Assembly (NCBI RefSeq): GCF_038502225.1
Contig: NC_091374.1
Span: 9,103,701 to 9,167,700, forward strand
DNA: 64,000 nt
Direction: 5' to 3'
Source of the DNA: Cherax quadricarinatus
Lineage: Eukaryota > Arthropoda > Malacostraca > Decapoda > Parastacidae
Below, in pieces: positions 33,100 through 43,850 of this stretch. The notes beneath the pieces were generated by a model. It was not told the origin of the DNA, searched no databases, and saw nothing but the letters and a program-made list of their open reading frames with translations. Each line of letters begins with the position of its first letter. The first letter of the stretch is position 1. The translations under genes and the position numbers were made by a program.

Positions 33100-33492
33100 A
33101 TTATGTCTGAAGGCTGGTGTGGCAACACTGCATGGTTGTATGGCTGGAGGCTGGTGTGGCAACACTGCATGGTTGTATGGCTGGAGGCTGGTGTGGCAAC
33201 ACTGCATGGTTGTATGGCTGGAGGCTGGTGTGGCAACACTGCATAGTTGTATGTCTGGAGGCTGGTGTGGCAACACTGTATGGTTGTATGTCTGAAGGCT
33301 GGTGTGGCAACACTGTATGGTTGTATGTCTGAAGGCTGGTGTGGCAACACTGCATGGTTGTATGTCTGAAGGCTGGTGTGGCAACACTGCATGGTTGTAT
33401 GTCTGAAGGCTGGTGTGGCAACACTGTATGGTTGTATGTCTGAAGGCTGGTGTGGCAACACTGCATGGTTGTATGTCTGAAGGCTGGTGTGG
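33100..33492. repeat. 37-bp minisatellite flanking gypsy
   Basis: About 10.5 copies of GGCTGGTGTGGCAACACTGC + ATGGTTGTATGTCTGAA. The first unit is cut by the LTR. Frames on both strands are artefacts. Confidence 0.92.
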
Positions 33493-33789
33493 CGGTACTA
33501 TCCCTGGTAGTATGTTCAGTCTCTCAATCTTGATAGGTGTTCAGTCCCCAGCCTTAAGGAAGGGAAACTCGTATACTGAAGCAAGAGAAGAGGTGCAGCA
33601 ATTGAAGACATCGTCAGATATGGGCGGAGCCCTCTTGGGGAAAGTAGGTCATGTGGTTCAACTCGATGTGACCCAATTTCACTAGTGGACCCGGCTCATC
33701 TGTGACGGTTTTCAATTACTACACCTCTCCTCCAGCTCCAGTATATAAATCTCTATCTTCGTTCAACTGCTTTATAGAATAATCTTAAT

Positions 33790-33928
33790 TTTTAAAGGGG
33801 TGGAAGAGTAAGCCAGCGGAATGCCTCTGTCAGATGACCAAAAGCTACAGCAGCGAGTCATTATATGAATAAGATCAACGTCAGGAAACACTTGTCCTAT
33901 TTCCTGACGAATCTTACCTAACCTAACA
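33790..33928 (-). mobile_element. SINE-F retroposon, - strand
   Basis: GAGTAAGCCAGCGGAATGCC, CAGATGACCAAAAGCTACAG, GTCAGGAAACACTTGTCCTA, TTACCTAACCTAAC. Confidence 0.7.
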
Positions 33929-34504
33929 TATCCATTTCAGATTTACCAAAGCTGAGGGACTGAACACGTACTAGAGTTGAGCGACTGAACACCTACCAAG
34001 GCTGAGGGACTGAACACGTCAGAATTATATAATCACATTTTCCACTGTCTCCAGAATATGATCTCTGAATTGGGTTGAAAAAAGATTGCTGGTTAGCGAG
34101 ATATCTAGTCAGTACAGGCACCCAGGTACTGAACATGTGTGAGACAGCCATGACAATCGCAATAAACCCGTATGGTTTGACAGGAAAACAGTGACAACAA
34201 GAATTACACGAAGACACAGGGTGCCAGAAAAAAAAAGTATTTTGACAGTTTTGCTCACTTTATAGATTTATTAGACGAAAATAAAGCTCAGCACTGAACG
34301 ACACGTCGTGACAGTAGACTTGCTCGACGACACAGAACCTGTGGACTCCACAAGACATTAATACCTCTCATATTCCACGAGAACGACTGAGCTTCTGTTG
34401 AAACTAAGCAAATAAAGTATGAAGAAGCCGCCCAGAGGAAAGTAAAAGCTGTATATTACACAAGTCTGAAAACATGTCAAAGAACACCAGGGGTGGTAGG
34501 GTGA

Positions 34505-34708
34505 GAGAGAGAGAGGAGGGAGAGAGAGGAGGGAGAGAGAGGAGGGAGAGAGAGGAGGGAGAGAGAGGAGGGAGAGAGAGGAGGGAGAGAGAGGAGGGAG
34601 AGAGAGGAGGGAGAGAGAGGAGGGAGAGAGAGGAGGGAGAGAGAGGAGGGAGAGAGAGGAGGGAGAGAGAGGAGGGAGAGAGAGGAGGGAGAGAGAGGAG
34701 GGAGAGAG
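34505..34708. repeat. 13-bp purine-rich minisatellite (GGGAGAGAGAGGA)
   Basis: About 16 near-perfect copies, all-purine on the + strand. Because 13 is not a multiple of 3, all frames stay open. Confidence 0.93.
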
Positions 34709-34837
34709 GTAGGTAAAGCAAGGGATATAATAGTAGTTGCTGAGAGTGGCAGTGGGTAGGTTGGGAAGAGCGAAGGATTTACTCTGAAAGTGAATACTTT
34801 ACTCAGTACGGGTGGGAACATCATGGAGTATTTCCTT

Positions 34838-35008
34838 AACATACCTGCTGTCCCTGTTCACCTAGCAAGTAAAATAGGTACCTGGGTGTTAGTCGACTAG
34901 TGTGGGTCGCATCCTGGAGATAAAATTGACCTAATTTACCCGAAATGCTGTGCATAACAAGGAGTTAGGACTGTATACCTTGTACATGTACTTGAAGAAA
35001 TAAAGATC

Positions 35009-35071
<63 letters not shown>

Positions 35072-35072
35072 T
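34838..35072 (+). mobile_element. SINE-G body copy with long (TTA)n tail
   Basis: Starts in the body (CTGCTGTCCCTGTTCACCTA) without a tRNA head. Ends in about twenty TTA units at 35012-35070. Confidence 0.7.
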
Positions 35073-35480
35073 GCTGGTGAGTTACTGGTGAGTGACTGTG
35101 GGTTCTTAAGGGATGGAGGCTGTCTAGAAGACTGGATGATTAACAACCCAGTTATGATAATTTGTGTTGTAACACAGCATCAGTACTGTCACTAACGTGC
35201 ACTTTAGCAGGTAAAATTCTAAGTGTGTCAGAAATACTTTCAGCCTCCCTGAAATGCCTACGTATGAAATAAAAATAATTTTTCTCTAATTCAACCCAGA
35301 ATGATTCGTTTTAAACTGCATTTTAAGGGAAAATTTGAGCAAAATCTTAATATTTCGTATGAACCGAAAAAAAAAATGATATTTTTCAGTATTTTCACAG
35401 TTTTTGTTTTAAGGTTTACGGGGATTTTAGAACATTTTAAATTTTCCATTAAATTTAAAAGAGTTTTCGTTTAAAATCCT

Positions 35481-35640
35481 TCAAGGAAAGTTCCTTGATG
35501 CTTGTGAGGGGCTCTTGATCTGGGGAATTGGATCCGCGCTCCAGTTCCCTGAATTAAACCCGAATACCTTCCACATCCCCCCCACAGGCGCTGTATAATC
35601 CTACGGGTTTAGCGCTTCCCCTTTATTATTATAATTTTCG
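35481..35640 (+). mobile_element. SINE-C retroposon
   Basis: AAAGTTCCTTGATGCTTGTG to GGGTTTAGCGCTTCCCCTTT with a TTATTATTAT tail. Confidence 0.75.
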
Positions 35641-35689
35641 TCTTCGGGTTCTACACAAGGATGATTCACAAGAAACAATGACTGCTTGA

Positions 35690-35985
35690 CCCGTGGCTCG
35701 GTGATAAAGCTCTCGCTTCACACAGTGATGTGCATGTTCGATTCCCGGCAAGGGTGGAGGCATTGGGCATGTTTCCTCACACCTGTTGTTTTCGTTCACT
35801 CATCAGTAAAAGGGGTACCTGGGTGTTAGTCAATTGGTGTGGGTCGCATCCTGGGGACATAAGTGACCTAATTTGCCCGAAATACTCTGAATAACAAGCG
35901 GCTTTCTATATAGTAGTATGTTATTGATGTCAGCTTGTATACCTTGTATGTACTTGCAGAAATAAAGATATTATTATTATCTATT
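35690..35985 (+). mobile_element. SINE-G, tRNA-headed, TTA-tailed
   Basis: The tRNA-like head has GCTCTCGCTTCACACAGTGA (Val-CAC-like anticodon arm) and a B box, TGTTCGATTCCC, at 35735-35746. The body has GGTACCTGGGTGTTAGTC and GTGTGGGTCGCATCCTGGG, then GACCTAATTTGCCCGAAAT. The tail ends CAGAAATAAAGATATTATTA. RNA polymerase III promoted, non-autonomous. Confidence 0.75.
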
Positions 35986-36223
35986 TTCTAGGTAACAGGG
36001 GTAGCTGGTGTTAGGAGTGTTGCCTATACGCCCCGTCTCCCGCTAGGGTTCGACCCTGGTACTTTTGTGTCGTGAATCGAGCGTGGTACTACTGCTGTGA
36101 GGCAGGTGTAGCAGTGTTGGTGGTGGAGTCACTGGGTGACCCCATAAGATGAGTGGAGCTATATATCCTCTGATCTACCCTTCTTTCTTTCTGTCATTCC
36201 TAATGCAACAAGTCTCACTGCAG

Positions 36224-36262
<39 letters not shown>

Positions 36263-36552
36263 TGTATGTGTGTGTGTGTGTGTGTGGATAGGGGGGAGGT
36301 GGATTTATATACACGCGCGTGTGCAGAATAAAGTAAAAATCCTGTGTTCGCCAACGCTCGGGGGTAAAAAAGTCGAGGGAACAAGTTAAAGGGCTCGTAC
36401 CTCGACAGATTACAATCTGCCATAAGTTTTAGTCATCGTTCACCAGTTTTTTTTCTTTACAGGTGTCTGATAACTTTTCACTCGTAAAGGTGGTATATAT
36501 AGCTCTGTGAATTTTGTTTATAAAAAGGAATCTTAAAACGACGTATTTTATC

Positions 36553-36614
<62 letters not shown>

Positions 36615-36618
<4 letters not shown>

Positions 36619-37518
36619 ATCCGAAGTGTCCCAGTTTGCAGATGACGTGAAATTGATGAGAATTCATTCGATCGAAGACCAGGCAGAACTACAAAGGGAT
36701 CTGGACAGGCTGCAGACCTGGTCCAGCAATTGGCTCCTGGAGTTCAACCCCACCAAGTGCAAAGTCATGAAGATTGGGGAAGGGCAAAGAAGACCGCAGA
36801 CGGAGTACAGTCTAGGGAGCCAGAGACTACAAACCTCACTCAAGGAAAAATATCTTTGGGTGAGTATAACACCAGGCACATCTGAAGCGCACATCAACCA
36901 AATAACCGCTGCAGCATATGGGCGCCTAGCTAACCTCGGAACAGCATTCCGACATCTTAATAAGGAATCGTTCAGGACCCTGTACACCGTGTATGTTAGG
37001 CCCATATTGGAGTATGCGGCACCACTTTGGAACCCACACCTAGCCAAGCACGTAAAGAAACTAGAGAAAGTGCAAAGGTTTGCAACAAGACTAGTCCCAG
37101 AGCTAAAAGGTATGTCCTACGAGGAGAGGCTAAGGGAAATGAACCTGACAACACTGGAAGACAGGAGAGATAGGGGGGACATGATAACGACATACAAAAT
37201 ACTGAGAGGAATTGATAAGGTGGACAAAGACAGGATGTTCCAGAGATGGGACACAGCATCAAGGGGACACAGTTGGAAGTTGAAGACACAGATGAATCGC
37301 AGGGATGTTAGGAAGTATTTCTTCAGCCACAGAGTAGTCAGGAAGTGGAATAGTTTGGGAAGCGATGTAGTGGAGGCAGGATCCATACATAGCTTTAAGC
37401 AGAGGTATGATAAAGCTCACGGTTCAGGGAGAGTGACCTAGTAGCGATCAGTGAAGTGGCGGGGCCAGGAGCTTGGACTCGACCCCTGCAACCTCAACTA
37501 GGCGAGTACAACTAGGTG
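36615..37518 (+). mobile_element. LINE-A non-LTR retrotransposon, 5'-truncated copy with RT C-terminal half
   Basis: An open frame from 36617 to 37441 starts at the reverse-transcriptase catalytic motif FADD, runs through WSSNWLLEFNPTKCKVM, and continues into the C-terminal region with YVRPILEYAAPLWNPHL and LEKVQRFATRLVPEL, as in CR1/Jockey-like LINEs. The N-terminal endonuclease and most of RT are missing. The 3' tail has GGCGGGGCCAGGAGC and ends in AGGTGAGTAC. The 5' break abuts (CA)n at 36556-36614 and the 3' end runs into (CA)n at 37519-37597. The frame is uninterrupted, so truncation is recent. Confidence 0.88.
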
Positions 37519-37597
<79 letters not shown>

Positions 37598-37599
<2 letters not shown>

Positions 37600-38084
37600 A
37601 CGTCACCTGAAGAGGGTGACCGTTTCATTTTTCTGTACAAGTTGCTTCTCACTTTTCATAGCTCCACGTTTATGGCACTTTAATCTAAATGATCTCATTA
37701 TATATACAATGTTAGTTTATTAGCATTAAAGCCTGTCAGCTGCACGAGTCATTAAATTTTCCAGTTTACCTGTATACTACCATTTGCTTTTACCCATAAA
37801 ATAGTAATTAAACTCTCGGTGTATACACCGGTGTATACACAGATATGCATCTCTTAATGTATATATCCTATGACTGAGGGAAGGGTGAATGATGGCATAT
37901 TTACTGGACATAGAGGCATAATGCCCAAGGGTATGGGTATAAAGATACAACATACAGAACAGGATATATACACAGTGAGAAGTGTATATCTATTTATTTA
38001 TACAGAGATTTTTATCAGTGCCAGTTTTAGGGCTTGCGGTTTTCTTGACTGGCAGTGAACAAATAACAATGACATCGACACCAT
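37598..38084. other. No feature seen
   Basis: AT-rich. A short palindrome, GTGTATACACCGGTGTATAC, lies near 37817. No gene. Confidence 0.4.
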
Positions 38085-38370
38085 GCCTAACCCTTCTAGG
38101 GTAGGGTAGGTGCCTGAGCCCGAGCTTACAGCTCACAAGACTGTCATACCCATTAGCCCCCTTGTGGCGGGGATGGCAGACCAGAGAGGCCTAGCTTGTG
38201 GCTAGGTCTGGGGACAGTTGGTCCCAAAGATGAGGAGGTACTTGTGCCTCCTCCCATGGGAGACTTAGGTCTCAGACACTCCCTAAAGAGGGAGCCAAGG
38301 CCGGGCCACCACTTGGAAAAGGCCCGGGCCGGAGAATACCGGCTAATCTTTAATAATAATAATAAGTAAC
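38085..38370 (+). repeat. GC-rich interspersed repeat with (AAT)n tail
   Basis: TAGGGTAGGGTAGGTGCCTG, CCCCTTGTGGCGGGGATGGC, GGCCTAGCTTGTGGCTAGGT, GGCCCGGGCCGGAGAATACC, ending AATAATAATAATAAG at about 38368. It resembles a retroposon 3' end. Only one copy is in the window. Confidence 0.45.
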
Positions 38371-38432
38371 AATGAGCCTTAATGACCCTAGTGTTGTCGA
38401 CACTCTTAAAGTTCAAGTAACCAACCAGCAAG

Positions 38433-38765
38433 TTTCTAAGGTGTCCCGTAACTCGATTGCTAGCGCACTCAATTCATGCATTGAGGTCCTGGGTTCGATC
38501 CAGGGTACAGGTGGAAATATTAGGACGTGTTTCCTTAAGACACCTGCTGTCCATGTTCACCTAGTAGTAAAATGGGTACCTGGGTGTTAGTCGACTGGTG
38601 TGGGTCGCATCCTAGGGACAAAATTGACCTAATTTGCCCAAAATGCTCTGCACAACAAGGGTTTTTCTATATAGTAGTATGTCATTGATGTCAGCTAGGC
38701 CTGTATACCTTGTACATGTACTTATAGAAAAAAAGATTATTATTATTATATTATTATTATTGGGA
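38433..38765 (+). mobile_element. SINE-G copy with full head and (TTA)n tail
   Basis: Head with TAGCGCACTCAATTCATGCA and the B box GGGTTCGATCCAGG near 38491. The body and tail are as at 35690, ending AAAGATTATTATTATTATA. Confidence 0.75.
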
Positions 38766-39277
38766 CTACGTTTCGCTCAGGGTAGAGAGAGAGATTTTAG
38801 CGGAGTGTTGCCCACTGCACATTTGTGAGGCTACGCAGAGGCTCGACGTAATGAGGACCAAGTAAATAATGATACACAATTACAATGCTAATAAGATAGT
38901 AGAGATGACAAGAGATTCCAGTTAGCATTACCCTCCTGTAATGATTATTCAGCACTTAGGGATTGGAGGCAAATTCAGTTGTGATCCAGTTTCTTGAATT
39001 AAGAGCCCTTCAGTGTCAAGGAACCCCTTTGCACTTGAAGGAACTTTAGGACGATGTTTCGGTCTGTCCTGCACCACTGTCCTGCCACGATATTATTACT
39101 TATTCTTTATCAAGGAACACTCTGTTGAAGGGAAGCCTCACTCGTTCGATGATTTACTCATTTTCTCTTTGCCCAGGTGGATAATGGCCCTCTTTCCACC
39201 TCCTTTATCTCACTTCCCAGCTGGTGAGATATTGTAACTAGCAATATTCTGGTGCTGACAGACCCTTCTTTCTGCAG
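38766..39277. other. Decayed repeats upstream of the receptor
   Basis: Fragments with ACTACGTTTCGCTCAGGG (38766) and ACGATGTTTCGGTCTGTCC (39051) belong to the GTTTCG hairpin set. A reversed SINE-C scrap lies at about 38935-39020. Confidence 0.4.
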
Positions 39278-39342
39278 GTGATGAGGCGGTGGAAGGAGAG
39301 AGGGGGAGGGACCACCTCAAACCACACCTGCTGACCACCTAG
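39278..39342 (+). other. Candidate 5' untranslated exon of the octopamine receptor gene
   Basis: A 65-bp segment is preceded by the acceptor-like CTTCTTTCTGCAG and followed by a consensus donor, CTAG|GTGAGT, at 39343. It lies on the receptor strand about 1 kb before the coding exon. It contains a short upstream ORF (ATG at 39281, 17 codons) that closes inside the exon. Joining it to 40328 would give a spliced 5' UTR. This is inference from splice signals only. Confidence 0.35.
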
Positions 39343-40327
39343 GTGAGTCTCAGGTGCACACCAGCTGTATTAAGGTGAATTTCTTTATCTGTGTGTGCTC
39401 TGGTAGTAATAGATGTGTAACATAATTTTCCAAAAGTAGAGCCGCACCCAGAACTTTCCATCTTTTGTATTTAATCATATATGAGGAATTAGCATAGTAA
39501 ACTCTGTTTAATATGCATTTTTCATCATAAATTATATATTATACTGACATCTGCACGAGGGTCGTTACATCCTCAACTGCTTCTGTTTAAGCGATTAAAT
39601 TCTTTTTTGATATTTTAAATTAGCAAGAAGTTAGGCTAACGCAAATTTTTTTAATCTAATTTTTATTGCATATAAAAGTTTCTTGCCACACAGCCTGACA
39701 CAACTTGTAATTTGATGCATCCGGTTGTTTTCTCTACTGCTCTAATTGAATTGCGACGAGTAGTAACTCAGTGTTTCAAGGAGTTTCGAATTGTCCAAAA
39801 ATTTACATGAAACTAGACGACATGCATAATTCAGTCTACATACCCAGTTGAACGTCAGCCATATTTGCAGTTTGTGATATAGTTTTAAAATAGGATTTTG
39901 TCCCCTTTTTTCTTATTTTTCTTGTTCATTAAAACCATGGTGAAAAGGTGGAGATTTCAAGGTTAGTTCAATACTCTACTAAGGATATATTTTTATTGGT
40001 TGTTTATTAGAGATAAAACTAGCTTAAGTTTCATGGACTAAACTAGGAACAAAAATAAAAAAAAAGTTTTCGTGATTAAAATGAGATTATTGATATACTC
40101 AGTTTAAAAAATAATGAATTAATCTATTCAATGCTTTAAAATAATTGGAATTGCCCTAAAATTATTCCAATTATTGAAAAAAAAATGTTCTGCGTGTTTG
40201 GGAATGTGGGAGGATGGATAATTCGAGTCAAACATAAAGTGGAAGATGTTAATATTAAAACATGCAGAAAATCGTTTAGATCTGGACTAATTGCATTGCT
40301 ACTCATCATTAACCCTTTTTGTTTCAG
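39343..40327 (+). other. Presumed intron of the receptor gene
   Basis: AT-rich, mostly unique-looking sequence between the candidate donor (39343) and the acceptor (40327). I see no tandem repeat or recognised mobile element in it, unlike nearly all other noncoding stretches here. That would fit some constraint or a young, clean intron. Confidence 0.3.
40300..40327 (+). promoter_or_regulatory. 3' splice acceptor before the octopamine receptor coding exon
   Basis: A branch-point-like CATTAAC is followed by a pyrimidine run and TTTGTTTCAG ending at 40327, 19 bases before the preferred ATG. It implies that residues encoded upstream in the same frame (40185-40346) are intron or 5' UTR rather than protein. 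Confidence 0.6.
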
Positions 40328-40346
40328 AAAGCGGGCAGGGGGGGTT

Positions 40347-42278
40347 ATGCCCATCCCGCCGAGCTCTTCCCTGCACCGCAAAACTTTGCCCTACTACCTT
40401 CTGCTTCTGCTTTTGGTGCCCTGCCTACTAGTCCCTTCCGTGGAAGCTTGGAACGTTGCTACTACTACTGCTGACTCTCTGCCCACCACCCAGACACCCT
40501 CTACCACTCTGAAGTCTTCCACCTACGACGCTGTGACCCCCAACACCACAACACCACACCACACCCTGGCTGCTGACACCACCAGTACTTCTTCCATCAC
40601 AACCACAACCCGCGCATCTATCAGTGTATTCCGCGAGCCTTGTCTTCCCGCCACAGATGTCCACACAGTCAGGGATGTCAGTGTTACAAAGTCTAGTGAA
40701 CTGCGCCACAAAGTCAATAAAACTCATGTTCAAACATCCGCTGTGCTCCACCAGAGTTCTCAAGGGACGGTTATTGCCAAGAATGTGGTGTTCGACGTGG
40801 AATCTTTAGATTCGAGCACCCCATTTTTTGGTAATGAGACCTACCTCGGGGAGGAGCTGGGCGTGGTGTGGTCGAGGACGGACGTGGGGCTGACAGTGTT
40901 AAAAGCGATAGTGATGTGTACCATTATAGTAGTGTCTGTGTTAGGTAATGTGCTGGTTATCGTAAGCGTGGCGCTCCACCGCCGCCTCCACTCCACCGCT
41001 AACTACCTGCTCGTGTCCCTAGCCACAGCCGACATGCTCGTCGCTCTTTGTGCCATGACCTTCAACGCCTCCGTCGAGCTATCTGGGGGCCGCTGGATGT
41101 TTGGCCGCCTTATGTGCGATTTGTGGAACAGCTTCGACGTGTACTTTTCGACAGTGTCCATCCTGCACTTGTGTTGCATCAGTGTGGACCGTTATTACGC
41201 CATCGTACGTCCACTGGAGTATCCCCTTACTATGACTCGCCGCATCTTGACCATCATGCTGGCCCACTGCTGGCTGGCGCCCACGCTCATATCATTCCTT
41301 CCCATCTTACTTGGTTGGTACACCACTGCTGAGCACCTCCGAGATCGAGACACACAACCCTATGTCTGCTCGTTTGTTGTAAATGCTGTCTTTGCTCTGG
41401 TATCGTCAGCAGTGTCATTCTGGGTTCCTTGCACTGTCATGGTGGTGATGTATTTTCGTATATTTCAAGAAGCACGTAAACAAGAGCGAGCACTACTGTT
41501 CCGTGCCTCATCAGCAAACTCTGCGGCTTACTCTTCCTCCATCAGAAGAAATGCTCCCCCACACCAACAGCAAGACCAGTCGACCCTGACGCGGCAACAA
41601 CTGCTGGTGGCACTACAGACAACACCCTTCACGCCGGCAAATCGCCACCAGGAATTTCTCATGAAGACCTTCACCGACGGTTCGTCAACAGCATCCGTGA
41701 CGACAGCGTCATCGGGAGTACCGTCGGTGGGTCCCTCCGGCAGCAGCAGTTCCCGCAGCAGCAGCGGCGGTGTGACTAGTGTTGTGGCTGCGGGCAATGG
41801 AACGGGCACCAGCAATATGGCCAAAACTAGTGGTACTAACAGCAGCAACAGTGGTAGCGGGTGGAGGAACGCCCGACATGGCAGCACGGCCTCATGGCAC
41901 GGTCCTTCACGGCACAACTCCCATATGCCTTGCAACCGTCGCATGCACAGCACTCCTCTGGTGGCTACTAAGTCGGGGCCCCTACCAGTGGGCCGGCGGG
42001 AACACAAAGCTGCCCGTACGCTGGGGCTCATTATGGGCGCCTTCGTGTTGTGTTGGCTTCCTTTCTTCACCTGGTACGTGAGCATTAATGTGTGTGGGCC
42101 CACATGCCGATGCCCCCACGCCGTCGTCACAGCTCTCTTCTGGATCGGTTACTTCAACTCCACGCTCAATCCTTTCATCTATGCCTACTTCCGCACCGAC
42201 TTCCGCGAGGCTTTCCACCGAACTCTCAAAAGAATGAGCTGCTGCCGACCACGCCAGCCGGCCGGTGTGTTCGTGTAA
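40347..42278 (+). CDS. Beta-adrenergic-like octopamine receptor (class A GPCR), single coding exon, 643 aa
   Basis: Seen: seven hydrophobic helices at about residues 183-209, 220-243, 255-283, 298-321, 343-370, 556-578 and 592-613. Class A landmarks are N201 (1.50), D229 (2.50), D264 (3.32, the amine-binding aspartate), DRY 281-283, W309 (4.50), S353/S354/S357 with P361 in helix 5 (catechol/phenol-binding serines), CWLP 569-572 and NPxxY 608-612. Cysteines before helix 3 and in the second extracellular loop can form the usual disulfide. The N-terminus is long, Ser/Thr-rich with N-glycosylation sequons, and follows a signal-peptide-like stretch. The third intracellular loop is about 180 residues, rich in Ser/Gly/Gln. 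The short C-tail has a CC pair suitable for palmitoylation. Known: helix 3 (SFDVYFSTVSILHLCC) and NSTLNPFIYAYF are typical of insect Oct-beta receptors, which couple to Gs and raise cAMP in neurons, muscle and other target cells. Start: the frame is open to an ATG at 40185, but a branch/polypyrimidine/CAG acceptor ends at 40327, so the ATG at 40347, which begins the signal-like sequence, is preferred. Subtype (beta1, 2 or 3) is not resolved. Confidence 0.9.
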   Translation: MPIPPSSSLHRKTLPYYLLLLLLVPCLLVPSVEAWNVATTTADSLPTTQTPSTTLKSSTYDAVTPNTTTPHHTLAADTTSTSSITTTTRASISVFREPCLPATDVHTVRDVSVTKSSELRHKVNKTHVQTSAVLHQSSQGTVIAKNVVFDVESLDSSTPFFGNETYLGEELGVVWSRTDVGLTVLKAIVMCTIIVVSVLGNVLVIVSVALHRRLHSTANYLLVSLATADMLVALCAMTFNASVELSGGRWMFGRLMCDLWNSFDVYFSTVSILHLCCISVDRYYAIVRPLEYPLTMTRRILTIMLAHCWLAPTLISFLPILLGWYTTAEHLRDRDTQPYVCSFVVNAVFALVSSAVSFWVPCTVMVVMYFRIFQEARKQERALLFRASSANSAAYSSSIRRNAPPHQQQDQSTLTRQQLLVALQTTPFTPANRHQEFLMKTFTDGSSTASVTTASSGVPSVGPSGSSSSRSSSGGVTSVVAAGNGTGTSNMAKTSGTNSSNSGSGWRNARHGSTASWHGPSRHNSHMPCNRRMHSTPLVATKSGPLPVGRREHKAARTLGLIMGAFVLCWLPFFTWYVSINVCGPTCRCPHAVVTALFWIGYFNSTLNPFIYAYFRTDFREAFHRTLKRMSCCRPRQPAGVFV

Positions 42279-43850
42279 TCCTCAACTCGCCTCTTTCCTG
42301 CACAGCCTAAGCCACGGTGCTAGTCAGCAGAACAACCTGTTTTTATTCTGAGCAGCAACCTGGAAATTGTGAGCTTAATACACTTGGTTATGTCGGCGAC
42401 TACAAGTGTCCGTGTACAATAATCTAGTCATTATAGTCACCCAAATGTTATTAAAAGTACAGTCTGATTTTCCCTCAGACACAGATTACACCAAGACAGT
42501 TGGGTGATAGGTGGAGTGTTAACCATAATGATTTGTATATAGAAATTCCAGGAAATGTATATTTATTTATACTGTATTTTGTGTAAAGTGAACATAATGC
42601 TGTTGAGCGATGCGTTATTATATTTATTAAGGAAAATCCATTTTATTAAGGTCTGAGATTATTTCGCCTATCGCTCAAAAGTGATAATGAGGACAACCTC
42701 GATAATAATCTGCATGTCTGGTGCAATAAGTACAAGTAACAATTATTGCCTCTGAGACTAGAATATACACTGTTTAAATGGTCACTCCAATTTTAAGTTC
42801 GGTCAAGGCAGAGTGTAATCACTTTCGACAGTTCGGTCGAACACTACAAACTACGGCTCTCTGGATATTTCATGTGTATTACTTGATTTTATAGATGTTT
42901 TGTCCTGAATTTCACATCCTTTCAATTTTCCTATAGAAAATATCCCAGCAGGTAAACATGCTTTCTGTAAAAAAAATATTGTTCATTAATAAGTCTGAAG
43001 CCTTGATTTCGATGGACTAATATTGACCCTCTTTTTTTATAAATAATCGTCACAATATAATCTAAAACTTTTGTATTGCCGTTTATGTGAAATGTATAAA
43101 ATCCCATAAAAAGCAGATTACACTGTATCTTTGGTCCCATTACCATTGTCTTAAACAAGGAACTGTTAAAATACTTGAAAAAATGCAAAACAAACACAGG
43201 GAAGGTTGAATGATAGCTCTAGGCCTTTCGTGTTGCAATCAACACATCAACAGGAGCTTGCAATGTTACAGAAATGAGTAGGAAGTCCAGGTAGATTCGT
43301 TCAGGGGAACGTTTTTGCTCGAGCTTGAACTACCTACTCACTACAAGCTTCTGTTGTGTTCATTGCAACACGAAAGACCTAGAGCTATCATTCAACTCCC
43401 CCTGTGGTTGTTTTGCATCTCGTATCGCTTGTTCGTGATTATTGTAACCGGGACATATAAAATTATATGCAGTCCATGTTCAAAATTTCCCTTAAACAAG
43501 TGAACTGCTTACTAAAACAATGTAAACCAGAGTGAAAGTGGTCAGAGACATTTTGTATATACTAAGACGTGATTTATTTAAACATTGTAAATAGCTGAAT
43601 CTTAATATAAGAATTATATTAGTCTCTTATTTACAAAGGATTCGGGTAACCGCTTTGTGCAAATTCTGAATTTAGTAAATTAGAGCAAAAATTTAGAAAA
43701 TGTAATGCATATTGTTAGGCAGTTATGGTGAGAATGTAACTAGGCTGAGACGCCTTCAGTGACTTATTGGCAGAGATCTTCCTGGTAATGGTAGGTGACT
43801 GAGCGAAAAACTGAAGGTTACGATTCATTTTATTAATAAATAAAAAACCA
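42279..43850 (+). other. Probable 3' UTR and downstream flank of the octopamine receptor
   Basis: AT-rich sequence follows the stop at 42278. No early AATAAA is evident. Two overlapping AATAAA hexamers at 43835-43844 are the first clear polyadenylation candidates, which would make a long 3' UTR. The stretch contains a foldback element at 43205-43396. The transcript end is inferred. Confidence 0.3.
43205..43396. repeat. Long foldback (inverted repeat) downstream of the receptor
   Basis: Arms 43205-43239 and 43362-43396 are reverse complements at 34 of 35 positions. Pairing continues inward with gaps (AACACATCAACAGGAGCTTG against CAAGCTTCTGTTGTGTT). The bases just outside the right arm (TGGTTGTTTTGCATC) match sequence at 1438-1484, so this is an interspersed family member. 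Confidence 0.7.

Noticed and set aside
41528..42130. A 200-residue - strand frame opposite the receptor
   Set aside because: Shadow of the GC-rich receptor coding exon. No motif.
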